This document shows positions 9,520-17,936 of a stretch of DNA of 64,000 nt, in pieces (position 1 is the stretch's first letter; each line of letters starts with the position of its first letter). The notes under the pieces are model-generated. The model worked only from the letters and a program-made list of their open reading frames with translations. It made no database searches and was not told where the DNA came from. This DNA is from JACDAN01 sp963721345 (GTDB lineage: Bacteria; Actinomycetota; Thermoleophilia; Gaiellales; Gaiellaceae), in the NCBI GenBank assembly GCA_963721345.1, contig CAVRIT010000001.1, positions 1,736,001-1,800,000 on the forward strand, in the 5' to 3' direction. The position numbers and the translations under genes were made by a program.

Positions 9520-10670
9520 GACGAGGCGAGCAGCGAGCGCGACTCGGCGCGGGCCTCGCGCCACCACACCAGCTCGTAGGTGTGCAACGCCAGCCAGATC
9601 GCGGTGACGAGCGCCAGTGCGGCGAGCGCGGGAACCGCCGTTGCGACAGGAACGACGGCTAGGAACAGCAGCGCGGCGACGAAACGGCCGCGACTCACCG
9701 TCAGCCGCCGCTCGAGCCGGATTCGGATCGCCGAGTACGCCAGCAGGTAGATAGCGCTTCCGCCGCAGAGCGCGAAAGCGACCACAGAATCGAGCTCGGC
9801 TCCGACCTCGCCGACGATGGTCTTCATCGCAAATGCGAAGAGCACGATCCCGACGATCATCGGGAAATGCGCGTAGGTGTAGGCCGCGCGGGCGAACGCC
9901 ACCCGTTCGGCGCCCTCGAGGCCGGCGAGCATGCGCTCTCCGCGGATCGAGAAGAAATCGAAGTAGGCGAGCCAGAACGAGGTGGCGACGAGGATGCCGA
10001 GGATCGCGGCCACGACCTCGCCGAGCCCGATGCCGATCCCCGTTGCGCCGATCCCGATGGAAATGAACGCCTCGCCGAGCGCGATGATCAGCACGAGCCC
10101 GTGGCGCTCCGCGAAGTGCGTCGGGTGCACCTGCCAGCCGGTCGATCCAGTCAGTGCGGCGCCTATGTAGCTGCACCCGAGGGCGGCGAGCCAGAGCCAG
10201 ATCCGCGCGCCGTCCATGAAGCCCGCGACGAGGATGAGAGTCGCGCCGAGCAGCGTCCACGGCGCCAGTCGAAGCACCGCACCAAGTAGATCCGGGTTGC
10301 CGCGGCCGGCGAGGGCGTAGAGCCCGGCGTGCATCGCGCAGACGACGAAGAATGCCGCGCCGAAGAGCACGCCGTCGTCGTCGAAGACGCCGGGCACCGC
10401 AAGTGCCGCGACGAAGATCGCGATCAGCGCGACGAGCAGCGCGGCGCCCACGACGCCGTCCTCGGGGTCGACGATGTTCGTCAGCCAGGCATAGGCAGCC
10501 CATGCCCACCACAGCGCGGCCAGCACGAGCACGCCGCGCCCCATTCCGGCGAACGTCGGGTCGTCGGCGAGCAGCGTCGCGACCTGGGTGAACGCGAACA
10601 CGAAGACGAGGTCGAAGAAGAGCTCTCGCGGCGTGACGCGGTGCTCTTGGTCGACTGCCGTCGCGACCAT
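9516..10670 (-). CDS. ltrA: Low-temperature requirement protein A (LtrA) family membrane protein
   Basis: 384 residues with about ten transmembrane helices. Family hallmarks are all present: VTPRELFFDLVFVFAFTQV near the N-terminus, ERHGLVLIIALGEAFISIG in the middle and TYAHFPMIVGIVLFAFA towards the C-terminus. LtrA was named for a cold-growth phenotype in Listeria; the biochemical role is not established. It is monocistronic as far as visible. It converges with the ABC operon and starts just below a strong hairpin belonging to the gene upstream. Confidence 0.85.
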   Translation of the reverse strand: MVATAVDQEHRVTPRELFFDLVFVFAFTQVATLLADDPTFAGMGRGVLVLAALWWAWAAYAWLTNIVDPEDGVVGAALLVALIAIFVAALAVPGVFDDDGVLFGAAFFVVCAMHAGLYALAGRGNPDLLGAVLRLAPWTLLGATLILVAGFMDGARIWLWLAALGCSYIGAALTGSTGWQVHPTHFAERHGLVLIIALGEAFISIGIGATGIGIGLGEVVAAILGILVATSFWLAYFDFFSIRGERMLAGLEGAERVAFARAAYTYAHFPMIVGIVLFAFAMKTIVGEVGAELDSVVAFALCGGSAIYLLAYSAIRIRLERRLTVSRGRFVAALLFLAVVPVATAVPALAALALVTAIWLALHTYELVWWREARAESRSLLASS

Positions 10671-10702
10671 CCAGTCGCGACCTTACCCCGCGATCCGGTG
10701 AG

Positions 10703-10732
10703 AGGACGGGGCGCCGGTGGGCGCCCCGTCCT
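10703..10732 (-). terminator. Perfect 13-bp stem-loop after the tail-tube-like gene
   Basis: AGGACGGGGCGCC at 10703-10715 pairs perfectly with GGCGCCCCGTCCT at 10720-10732 around a GGTG tetraloop. It begins 8 bases beyond the stop of the minus-strand gene at 10741 and precedes ltrA, so it most likely terminates the former. No U-tract. Confidence 0.65.
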
Positions 10733-10740
10733 GAGCTTGT

Positions 10741-11712
10741 CTAGCCGTTGATGCCGGCGCTGAACTTGATCGTTGCGCCCCCGGGCTGCATCGAGAAGTC
10801 GCGCTTGGCGGTCGTCTCGGCGGTGGTCTCTTTCGTACCGAGTAGGTCGGCCTCCGTGAGTACCGTGCCGCTGAAGTTGACCTCCATCAGCATTTGCGTG
10901 CGCGTCGCATCTAGCAGCGAGAGCGTGATGTTCTTCTGGGTCGGGGACCCCTTCATCAGCTGGTCGACCCACGGGTCGAACTCGGTGGTCGGCTCATTCA
11001 CCGTGAGCGTGAGCTTGTCCAGCTTGGCGGCGCCGGCGCTGAGCGACCGCTCGAGACCTTCCGCCGCGACCGGCACCTCGAACGCCCACGAGGCGACCTT
11101 GGTCACCTTGGACTTGTCGGGGCCGTCGACCGAGAAGTTGCTGACGAGGAGTTTCGGCGTCTTCGTTCCCAGGGTGCCGACGGTGGCTCCCGAGCCCGCG
11201 GTCTTCCTGATCGTCTCCGGTGTCAGCGTCACCTCGAACAACGCCGTCTCTACGCTCGCAGCGTCCAGCGCAGGAAGCGCGAACCGCGTGAGAACAGCGC
11301 TGGTGAGATCCAGCCGGGTCTGAGCCTTGTAGTTGAGGTCCGTGACGACGATCGCTGCGTTCCTGACGGCGTTCTTGCCGCTGAGCGCGTCGATGATCCA
11401 GGTGTAGAGCGGCTGGCCCATGCCGCCCCCGAACTGGAGCGTGCAGGGCTCGTACCTGACCGACGACGTCTTCGGGGAGTCAGGGCCCAGGCTGGCGGTC
11501 TCAGCATGGATGCCGCAACCGGACACGCTCTTCAGGAACCCGGCGGACGCTCCGTTGACCTCGAGTACGAAGTGTCCGGCGCTGTAGGAGCGTGTCGTGA
11601 GTGCGCCGGCACGCCGCTCGTCGTCGTCTCCGGAGAGCGTGACGTAGGCGAGGCCGCCGACGAGGACGGCCAGAACTGCAACTGCAACGAGGACGATCGT
11701 CTTTGTGTTCAT
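10741..11712 (-). CDS. Membrane-anchored phage tail-tube-like (T4 gp19 family) protein
   Basis: 323 residues. Residues 6-27 form an uncleaved-looking hydrophobic anchor (IVLVAVAVLAVLVGGLAYVT). The following domain reads FVLEVNGASAGFLKSVSGCG, then QFGGGMGQPLYTWI, then AIVVTDLNYK, ending with ALFEVTLTPETIRK. This is the order of elements in phage_T4_gp19/tail-tube proteins of contractile tails and injection systems, where a beta-barrel forms hexameric rings. A second half with similar content (FEVPVAAEGL, then DPWVDQLMKG, then ITLSLLD) suggests a duplicated barrel. No sheath, baseplate or capsid genes are nearby, so a standalone surface or periplasmic role is more likely than a prophage. Confidence 0.6.
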   Translation of the reverse strand: MNTKTIVLVAVAVLAVLVGGLAYVTLSGDDDERRAGALTTRSYSAGHFVLEVNGASAGFLKSVSGCGIHAETASLGPDSPKTSSVRYEPCTLQFGGGMGQPLYTWIIDALSGKNAVRNAAIVVTDLNYKAQTRLDLTSAVLTRFALPALDAASVETALFEVTLTPETIRKTAGSGATVGTLGTKTPKLLVSNFSVDGPDKSKVTKVASWAFEVPVAAEGLERSLSAGAAKLDKLTLTVNEPTTEFDPWVDQLMKGSPTQKNITLSLLDATRTQMLMEVNFSGTVLTEADLLGTKETTAETTAKRDFSMQPGGATIKFSAGING

Positions 11713-11766
11713 GACTTCAAGACGCTAGGACGATTCGTCTTCTTCCACAAGGGCCGCCGAACCGCG

Positions 11767-12405
11767 TCAGCGAAGCGCCTCCTCGAACCGCGGGTCGTCG
11801 CGTACCGCGGCGAAGTCGTCGTCTCTGCGCGCATCGTCCCGGAACCGCGGGAGCAGCTCGACCGACCGTCGTAGGTGGGCGAACGTCTCGTCGCCGGTCT
11901 CGCCCGCCATTGTCGCGAAGCACGCGTAGTTGTAGTGCAGGCCCGCGTGGTCCGGCATGCGCTCGAGGGCGCTGCGGACCGCTTCGAGCGCGTCGGCGTA
12001 GCGCTCCTCGCCATAGGCCTCCATCGACTCGCTGTGGAACGGCCACGCCTCACCCCAGATGATGCCCTGGTACGCCTCGCCGGGCGTGCCACCGACGGCC
12101 AGAACAGTTCCGTCCCCGGTCGCCTTTCGCCGCGCCTCTGGGCCGGCGTAGACCAGCGTCCCCGGCGCCGCGTCGACCGTCTCGCCTTCGACTTCGAAGG
12201 TCACCTTCCCGTCGAGGACGATGTACAGCTCCTCCTGGCCCGAACCGGCCTCGTCGTGGTCGTTGATCACCGTGCCATCGTCGCCGGGCGTGAATACGTT
12301 AATCCCGAACGACTGGATCCCGAGGTGCTCGCGCACCGGAATGTCTCTGCCGCGCCGCTCCATGTCGTCGAGGCGCGCGACTTGCCAGTTCGGCTTGTCG
12401 GTCAT
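11767..12405 (-). CDS. Cupin-domain protein with C-terminal TPR-like helices
   Basis: 212 residues from the ATG at 12405, which has GAGAGAGG 9 nt upstream; a GTG three codons earlier sits on that Shine-Dalgarno. The cupin barrel spans about residues 30-105, with the motif-1-like stretch NDHDEAGSGQEELYIVLDGKVTF and motif 2 near DAAPGTLVYAGPEA. The usual metal ligands are partly degenerate (one His, two Glu). The C-terminal part (YGEERYADALEAVRSAL, HYNYACF) resembles a TPR. The enzymatic function is unknown. The gene upstream on the same strand is 16 bp away. Confidence 0.65.
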   Translation of the reverse strand: MTDKPNWQVARLDDMERRGRDIPVREHLGIQSFGINVFTPGDDGTVINDHDEAGSGQEELYIVLDGKVTFEVEGETVDAAPGTLVYAGPEARRKATGDGTVLAVGGTPGEAYQGIIWGEAWPFHSESMEAYGEERYADALEAVRSALERMPDHAGLHYNYACFATMAGETGDETFAHLRRSVELLPRFRDDARRDDDFAAVRDDPRFEEALR

Positions 12406-12420
12406 CTGGTTCACCCTCTC

Positions 12421-13752
12421 TCAGTCGAAAACGAACAGCAGCGGTAGGACTACCACGACTGCGCCCGCCCAGAGAGCGAAGACAGGCAGGTACGTCGTCT
12501 GCCAGCGCTCGAGCCGGTGGAGCCTGCTGCGTCCGGTGAGGAAGCGGGCGGAGAGCCACGCGGCGCCGGCGAGGTTCACGAGGAGGACGAGGTTGAGGCC
12601 GAGCGCCGCCGTTCGGTTCGGGGTGAAGCCGAGGTCGCCGATCCGGGCGATCATCGAGCCGAGCACCATCACGTCGAGGATCAGGGCGCTGACGACGGCG
12701 ACGAGCTGGATGCGGTCCATCCAGTTCGGCGAGGAGGACGGCTCGCGCGCGGACATCCCGTACAGGACGAGCGCGAGGACGACCACGAGCAGGGCGTCGA
12801 AGACGCTGACGAGGTCGCGGTCGAACGCGTCGCCGAGCGTCACGGCGTACGCGACGACGGCGACGGCGAGCATGATCGCGAAGAGCGGCGTGAAGATCAT
12901 CCCGAGCACCGGCGCCATGTTCTCCACGACCCGCTGCTTCGACTCGACGAGCCACGCGGCGACGATCACGGCACCCGCCGCGCCTGACGGCAAGACCCAC
13001 TCGATGATCCGCTCGACGTCGACACCGGCGGGCTCGAGGATGGCCGCGGTCAGCCCCATGAGCACGCCGCCGCCGAGCGCGATCAGCACGTAGTAGATGA
13101 ACCACTCGCCGGTGAAGCGGACGAAGTCCATGCGCCGCTCGTGCGATCGGACCGTGCCGCCCATGTACGGGAAGGCGACCGCGAACCAGAGCACGACGGG
13201 CAGGTGGAGCGCGACGAGCGCCTCGGTGGACGAGTCCGTGTCCCAGGGGTAGAGGTTGACGACGAGCGCAGCGAGCGCGAACGGCGCCGCGGTCAGCGCC
13301 CATCCGCGGGCGTCGAGCTGCCGCCGGTAGGCGAAGAATCCGGCGAGGAACGGCAGCACGAAGAGGCTGAGGTTCCGGAAGAACCAGCTCGGCTCCTCGT
13401 CGGGGAAGTCCGCAGCGAGGCGTGCGATCTGGATCGCGACGGCCGCAGCGAGCGCGAAGCCGAGCGGCTCGATCCAGCTCGTGGCCGCGCGCGCCGGCTC
13501 GTCGTCAGCGCGGAAGAGCTGCTTCCAGAGCCGCCCGCTGTGCTCGCGTGCGTACTCGCGGGAGAGGCCGTCGAGGTCGCCCATCCGCTTGACGGCGACG
13601 AGGAACGCCTCGTCGTCCGCGAGCCCGGCCGAGTTCAGCTCGGCGATCTGGCCGCGAAGGTGATCCTCGAGCTCGTCGACATCGCGGCCGTTGACGCCGG
13701 GCGCGCTCGCGACGTAGGCGCGCCACTCTGCGATCTGCGACTCGACGCTCAT
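12421..13752 (-). CDS. Permease-prefix-domain (HAAS-like) polytopic membrane protein
   Basis: 443 residues. Residues 1-80 are soluble and carry a helical permease-prefix/HAAS-type domain (EWRAYVAS, DVDELEDHLRGQIAELN, DDEAFLVAVKRMGDL). About nine to ten transmembrane helices follow. Its ATG overlaps the stop of the PadR gene (ATGA), an arrangement widely seen for PadR with prefix-domain permeases. Expression is therefore probably controlled by that PadR regulator. Substrate or activity is unknown. Confidence 0.7.
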   Translation of the reverse strand: MSVESQIAEWRAYVASAPGVNGRDVDELEDHLRGQIAELNSAGLADDEAFLVAVKRMGDLDGLSREYAREHSGRLWKQLFRADDEPARAATSWIEPLGFALAAAVAIQIARLAADFPDEEPSWFFRNLSLFVLPFLAGFFAYRRQLDARGWALTAAPFALAALVVNLYPWDTDSSTEALVALHLPVVLWFAVAFPYMGGTVRSHERRMDFVRFTGEWFIYYVLIALGGGVLMGLTAAILEPAGVDVERIIEWVLPSGAAGAVIVAAWLVESKQRVVENMAPVLGMIFTPLFAIMLAVAVVAYAVTLGDAFDRDLVSVFDALLVVVLALVLYGMSAREPSSSPNWMDRIQLVAVVSALILDVMVLGSMIARIGDLGFTPNRTAALGLNLVLLVNLAGAAWLSARFLTGRSRLHRLERWQTTYLPVFALWAGAVVVVLPLLFVFD

Positions 13753-14109
13753 GCCTTCTCCAGAGCGGTCAGCAGCACACCGGACCCAGGCCAGACGTCA
13801 TTCAGCGCGCGGGTCACGGTCTCCCACTGCCGGCGGTGATCCGCAAGCGCCGCGTCGCCCGTCGTCGGTGACCGAGTAGTACTTGCGGCGACGCCCTTCA
13901 GGCGACTTCCGCCACTCGGTCGTCACGTGCCCGAGCCGCTCGAGCCGGTGGAGCAGCGGGTAGAGCATCCCGTCGGTCCACTCGAGCTCGCCGCCGGAGA
14001 GCGCACGCACCCGCTTGAGGATGGCGTAGCCGTAGCTCTCACCCTCCGCGAGGATCGCGAGCACGAGCGGCGTCGCCGCGGCCGCGACTAGGTCCTTGTC
14101 GATGTGCAT
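13749..14109 (-). CDS. PadR-family transcriptional regulator, frameshifted near the C-terminus
   Basis: The winged-helix PadR domain is complete: MHIDKDLVAAAATPLVLAIL, then GESYGYAILKRV, then LEWTDGMLYPLLHRLERLGH, then GRRRKYYSVTDDGRR. After this the frame breaks at about 13851. Omitting one base restores ALADHRRQWETVTRALNDVW, the usual continuation, and a stop that overlaps the permease-prefix start (ATGA). The reconstructed length is about 119 residues. Start chosen at the family-typical MHIDKDL (ATG 14109, GGAG 10 nt upstream) rather than the longer frame to 14148. Likely a ligand-responsive repressor of its own operon. Confidence 0.75.
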
Positions 14110-14132
14110 GCGCGCTCCACAGCTCGAACGTA

Positions 14133-14142
14133 CTATGCATAG
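14133..14142. promoter_or_regulatory. Candidate PadR operator palindrome
   Basis: CTATGCATAG is a perfect 10-bp palindrome 24 bp upstream of the PadR start, in a locally AT-rich stretch. PadR proteins often autoregulate through ATGCAT-like or TATA-type dyads near their own promoter. A further AT-rich element (GGTATAGAGT) lies at 14151-14160. Assignment is by position and symmetry only. Confidence 0.4.
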
Positions 14143-14172
14143 AAGCACAAGGTATAGAGTGACCGCAAGGTT

Positions 14173-14188
14173 GCGACGAAATCGTCGC
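14173..14188. promoter_or_regulatory. Inverted repeat in the PadR/methyltransferase intergenic region
   Basis: GCGACGA and TCGTCGC flank AA, giving 7-bp arms. The element lies between the divergent PadR and methyltransferase genes, about 120 bp upstream of the latter. It could be an operator for the restriction-modification operon or a hairpin in its leader. No C-protein gene is visible nearby. Confidence 0.3.
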
Positions 14189-14306
14189 GCGCTACACCCA
14201 GGTTAAGACCGGCTTGGGTCGAGACGACGTTGGATCTGGCTCGCGCTGATCGGCACCTCGTGGCGTCAAGGGGAGGTCCGACGCCGTTCTTAGACTTGCC
14301 TCTTCC

Positions 14307-15438
14307 ATGAAGTCAATCTCCTTGTTTTCTGGGGCTGGAGGCCTTGATCTCGGATGCGAGGCGGCTGGCTTCTCGACGATCGCGGCGGTCGAATTGGACC
14401 CGACGGCGCGGGAGACGATGCTGGCCAATCGGCCACAGCACTTCGGCGAACTCGACTCTCCCCGCGTCTTCGCCGATATCACCGAAGTCAGCGGGCACCA
14501 GCTACTGAATGCAAGTGAGACACAAGCTGGCGAGGTCGACTTGCTCCATGGGGGCCCTCCATGCACGCCATTCTCGAAATCGGGCTACTGGCTTGAGTAC
14601 AAGAGAAAAGGCGCCGACCCGAACGCCTCGCTCCTTGACGAGTACGTGCGCATTCTGCGTGAGGTCCGTCCCCGGGCGTTTCTCATGGAGAACGTCTACG
14701 GGCTCGCGTACCGCAACCACAACCAGTCCGTCTTTCGACGGTTCGGTCGAAGTGTCAGGGACGCTGGCTACACCTTCGACGCGAAGGTTCTGCTCGCGGC
14801 CGATTTCGGCGTTCCACAGCTTCGGCAGCGCCTCTTCTGCGTCGGGCTGCGAAGAGAGTGCCTAGAGCAGCCCGACGAGTGGCGTTTTGCCTGGCCGGCG
14901 CCTTCGCACAGCGGTCCTCACGAAACACGCACGGGTTGGAACGAAGACCTTCCTCCCGCACGTGTCCTCTCAGGAAGCATTTGCCGGGCTCGATCCGACT
15001 AACAACCCGCCCGAGCAGGAGGAGCTGGTGACGGGGCGCTACGCGGCGGAGTTGCGCGCTATCCCGCCCGGGGAGAACTATCTGTATTGGACGGCAGAGC
15101 GCGGTCACAGAGCCCCACGCTTCCGATGGCGTTCCCGGTACTGGAGCTTCCTTTTGAAGCTGAATCCCGAACGTCCCTCACCGACTATTCAGGGACAGCC
15201 AGGGCCCTGGGTTGGGCCGTTCCACTGGGAGAACCGCCGACTGAGGGTGCCCGAGCTCAAGCGCCTTATGACATTTCCGGATGACTTCAAAGTGCTTGGT
15301 TCCCGACGAGCACAGCAACTACAGCTGGGCAACGCAGTCCCGCCCCTCCTTGGCGAGGTCATCGGTCGTGCGCTGGCCGAGGAACTGACTCGAGTGGCCG
15401 TTGCTGGCTCGCGCGATCACACTGCCGTAGCAGCCTAA
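14307..15438 (+). CDS. C5-cytosine DNA methyltransferase of a type II restriction-modification system, frameshifted
   Basis: Motif I SLFSGAGGLDLGCEAAGF opens the protein. Motif IV reads LLHGGPPCTPFSKSGYW, with the catalytic Cys but PCT instead of the usual PCQ. ENV (motif VI), QLRQRLFCVG (motif VIII) and QLGNAVPPLLGEV (motif X) follow. The N-terminal 215 residues and the C-terminal 160 lie in neighbouring frames. Omitting one C in CCC at 14955-14957 gives one protein of about 376 residues. The short target-recognition region lies between motifs VIII and X. The downstream gene, 9 bp away, is a SacI-family endonuclease, so the inferred target is GAGCTC. Confidence 0.85.
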
Positions 15439-15447
15439 GCTGCGGCC

Positions 15448-16662
15448 GTGGGTATCACGATCCCGGCGGATCGGCTCGCCGAGGTGCTGGACGCCGCGGT
15501 CACCCGAGCCGAATCCGATGCAGTCCTCTCCGAACTCTGGCTCAGCCGTGTCGAGAGGATTGGAGAGTGCCCGTCAAAGACGTATGTCGCCGCACTCGGG
15601 ACTGCTCTGCTCGCGAAGGCAAGCGATGAGCGCGTAGACGCGCTGGCCGTCAAGAGCAAGGCGGGCCCCCGCGCTTACTCCATGCGAGGTGTTGCCAAGA
15701 CGCTCGTTGAGAAGGCGCCGATCTACGGCTACCACCTCGGTCGACGGGGGCCAGAGCCGCTCAACAATCAGCCGTGGTTCGGAACGGATCGCGTCGACCG
15801 GTTCGAGAACGTGAGACGAGACGCAATGCCCTACCACCGTGACCTCATCCGGTGGCTAACCGAACTCAATGCGTTGAGCGAGGAGGAGGCGCTCGACGCG
15901 CTGGCGGCGTTTCTCCGTCTTCGGATCGCCTTCGCCGAGGTTGAGCGCTCCGCCCTTGCAAGGATCGCGGTCAAGCCAGCAAGCGATCTAGCAAGCCTCG
16001 CGGGGAAGCTCCGCATTTTCATCAACGATGATCCCGAGGGGGGTCGGCGAGGTCAGGCTCTTGTTGCGGCGCTGCTTGACCTGGCGTTCGATGAGGTGAG
16101 CTTGGCGCCTATCAATGCTCCGACCGAGATCGATGTCTCCGTGACGGAGGACGGTCAATTGCTGCTTGGCATCGAGGTCAAGCAGAAGCCCGTCGAAGAA
16201 GCGACTGCGCTTCACCTGGCTGAGGAGGTCGCGAGTCGCGGGGCCGACAAGGGGCTCCCCGTTGCGCCGGCTCCTGAGCAGCGCCTGCTAGATAGGGAGC
16301 GCGTGCGGCGACAGGCGTTCGATGAGCACGGTGTACTCCTTGCAGTTTGGGAGGGACCTGACGAGCGAGTCGCGCAGGCCGCACTCGCCGCGCCCCTGCG
16401 CGCGAGCGAGTTCGCAGCCGAAGCGCCGGCCGCGTATCTGCGGCGTATGCAGTCTCATGGGGTCAGCTTGGAAGGACAGCAGTATTGGTCTGATCTGGTA
16501 GCCGCTGCCAAGCTCTCGCTGAGAGCATCCGCGATCCGTGCTGCGGCCAGGTCGACGGGCTCGTGTTCCCACGTCCGGATGACGCTCCAACCAGCGGCGG
16601 ACAGGATGCGGTTGTTCCTTCGGTCACGAAGCATATTGCGGCGGATCTTCGGGCCCCAGTAG
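15448..16662 (+). CDS. SacI-family type II restriction endonuclease
   Basis: 404 residues from a GTG 9 bp after the methyltransferase. The stretch SKTYVAALGTALLAKASD, the AYSMRGVAKTLVEKA segment and GPEPLNNQPWF match what I recall of the SacI restriction endonuclease family. A PD-(D/E)XK-like core is visible: TEIDVSVTEDG followed by LLGIEVKQKP. The codons after about residue 345 run antisense to the Vsr gene (208-bp overlap) and look unlike protein. The true end may be near 16500 if a frameshift lies there. The enzyme would cleave unmodified DNA, with the partner methyltransferase protecting the host. Confidence 0.75.
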   Translation: MGITIPADRLAEVLDAAVTRAESDAVLSELWLSRVERIGECPSKTYVAALGTALLAKASDERVDALAVKSKAGPRAYSMRGVAKTLVEKAPIYGYHLGRRGPEPLNNQPWFGTDRVDRFENVRRDAMPYHRDLIRWLTELNALSEEEALDALAAFLRLRIAFAEVERSALARIAVKPASDLASLAGKLRIFINDDPEGGRRGQALVAALLDLAFDEVSLAPINAPTEIDVSVTEDGQLLLGIEVKQKPVEEATALHLAEEVASRGADKGLPVAPAPEQRLLDRERVRRQAFDEHGVLLAVWEGPDERVAQAALAAPLRASEFAAEAPAAYLRRMQSHGVSLEGQQYWSDLVAAAKLSLRASAIRAAARSTGSCSHVRMTLQPAADRMRLFLRSRSILRRIFGPQ

Positions 16663-16956
16663 TGGGCGTTCGTCCTCGGCGGCTTCCCGTGCTGAGGGCA
16701 GGCATGCCAGAAACACCCGTCCACGAAGACCGCGATCTTCTCTTTACTGAAAACGACATCCGCGCGGCAATTCAATGAAGGCACCGGGCGTGCGTTGATC
16801 CGGTAGCGAAACCCGCGCCGGAACAATTCTGATCGAAGAGCTGCCTCGGGACGCGTGTCGGTCCCCCTTGTTTCCCCGCATCACTGCGCGTGCGTTCGTC
16901 GAGGACGCTTCGGGCGGTTTCGGAAGCTTTGCATTGTCTGCGTTTGTGACGCCCAT
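16455..16956 (-). CDS. vsr: Vsr (very short patch repair) mismatch endonuclease, frameshifted
   Basis: The N-terminal part (ASSTNARAVMRGNKG, then in the other frame TDTRPEAALRSELFRRGFRY) and the core (VFVDGCFWHACPQHGKPP, then YWGPKIRRNMLRD, then AGWSVIRTWEHE) together form a complete Vsr protein of about 166 residues. The break is one extra base in the run of five C at 16863-16867. Vsr nicks T:G mismatches created by deamination of 5-methylcytosine, the expected partner of the C5-methyltransferase in this island. The start is the in-frame ATG at 16956. The 3' end overlaps the restriction gene on the opposite strand. Confidence 0.8.
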
Positions 16957-17019
16957 GCCCAGCCGCAGAATAGGCAATTCAGAATTGATGCGCCGAGTCG
17001 GGCTGGCTCTACCCTTCGG

Positions 17020-17936
17020 CTAGTCCTTCGGTTGAAGGTCGTCGGCGGGTGGCGACTCGGCGAGCATCCTCGCGCGAACGGCGCTGGCCCAGACCTCAAG
17101 GCGATTCCGGTCGTCAGCGTAAACGTCCTCGATGAGCTCGAGCAGACGGATCCGATCTAGCAGAAAGTTCAGAGTACGGCGGATCTCGCCAGCGCGGGGG
17201 TGCGTCCTGGAGACTGCGAAAGGGACGGCGAGTGCCGTTAGCGGATCGCGACCGAAGTCGAGCCACCCGCGCCACGCTCCTACGGTTCCTGCGATCTCGA
17301 TGGCCTTCGCTTCCCAGTCTTCACGAACCGTGCACTGCGCCAGGATTGTGAGAAAATCCGCGCGTCCGTCTGCAAATGGAATCCACACCAGTACATCAAC
17401 CCCAGCATCGTTCTTGGCGGGATTCCGGGGTTCGGTACCTTCGTCTAGCTTGATCAACTGGCTAAGCCAACCGATAGCGTCGGGAAACCCCGTGGGGCGT
17501 CCGTCGCTCGCTGGCGTCCCAAAGCGCACGCCCTGAGCTCGGCTTCGAACTTCGCCTTAATCGCCTTCATCACGAGCCGATCGAAGTAGCGATCGATTGC
17601 GCGGTACTCGCGCTCGCGTCGGATGGGCGACTGCGGGAACGACAACCAGAGTAGAAACTCGTAAAGCAGCGAGTCTATCGCTGGATTTCTCACTACCGAC
17701 GCGCCGTCCGACGAGAAAGGGTATGAGCTGGGAGCGCGCCGAGCTCTCGACTCAACTTCGTTGAGAAGAAGTCCCACCTCGACGTCTCCCTCCCTCGCTG
17801 CGCTCTCGGCCAAGGCGACGCATCATTTCGGCGCGGGAAAACTCCTCTTTCTCTTCGAGAATAACGAGAGCCTCTGCCAATCGGCGAGGCTGTCAGCATC
17901 TCGGCTATCGGGAGATTCTACAAGTGCCTCAGGCAC
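17020..17936 (-). CDS. Unknown protein with nuclease-like core, multiply frameshifted
   Basis: Reconstructed product of about 305 residues, read through three apparent frameshifts (near 17880, 17814 and 17532). The GTG start overlaps the stop of the ParB-like gene by 8 bp, so the two are coupled. Order: an acidic helical N-terminus (ALVILEEKEEFSRAEMM), LLYEFLLWLSFPQ, RFGTPASDGRPTGFPDA, then GVDVLVWIPFADGR and TILAQCTVREDWEAKA. The D...D / QCT...K arrangement resembles PD-(D/E)XK restriction-type cores (GxD ... QCK), although the usual lysine is not in place. I do not recognise the family. Position in the island suggests DNA processing or defence. Confidence 0.6.

Noticed and set aside
10741..11712. 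Prophage remnant
   Set aside because: No integrase, terminase, capsid, sheath or baseplate genes surround the tail-tube-like gene, and it has its own membrane anchor.
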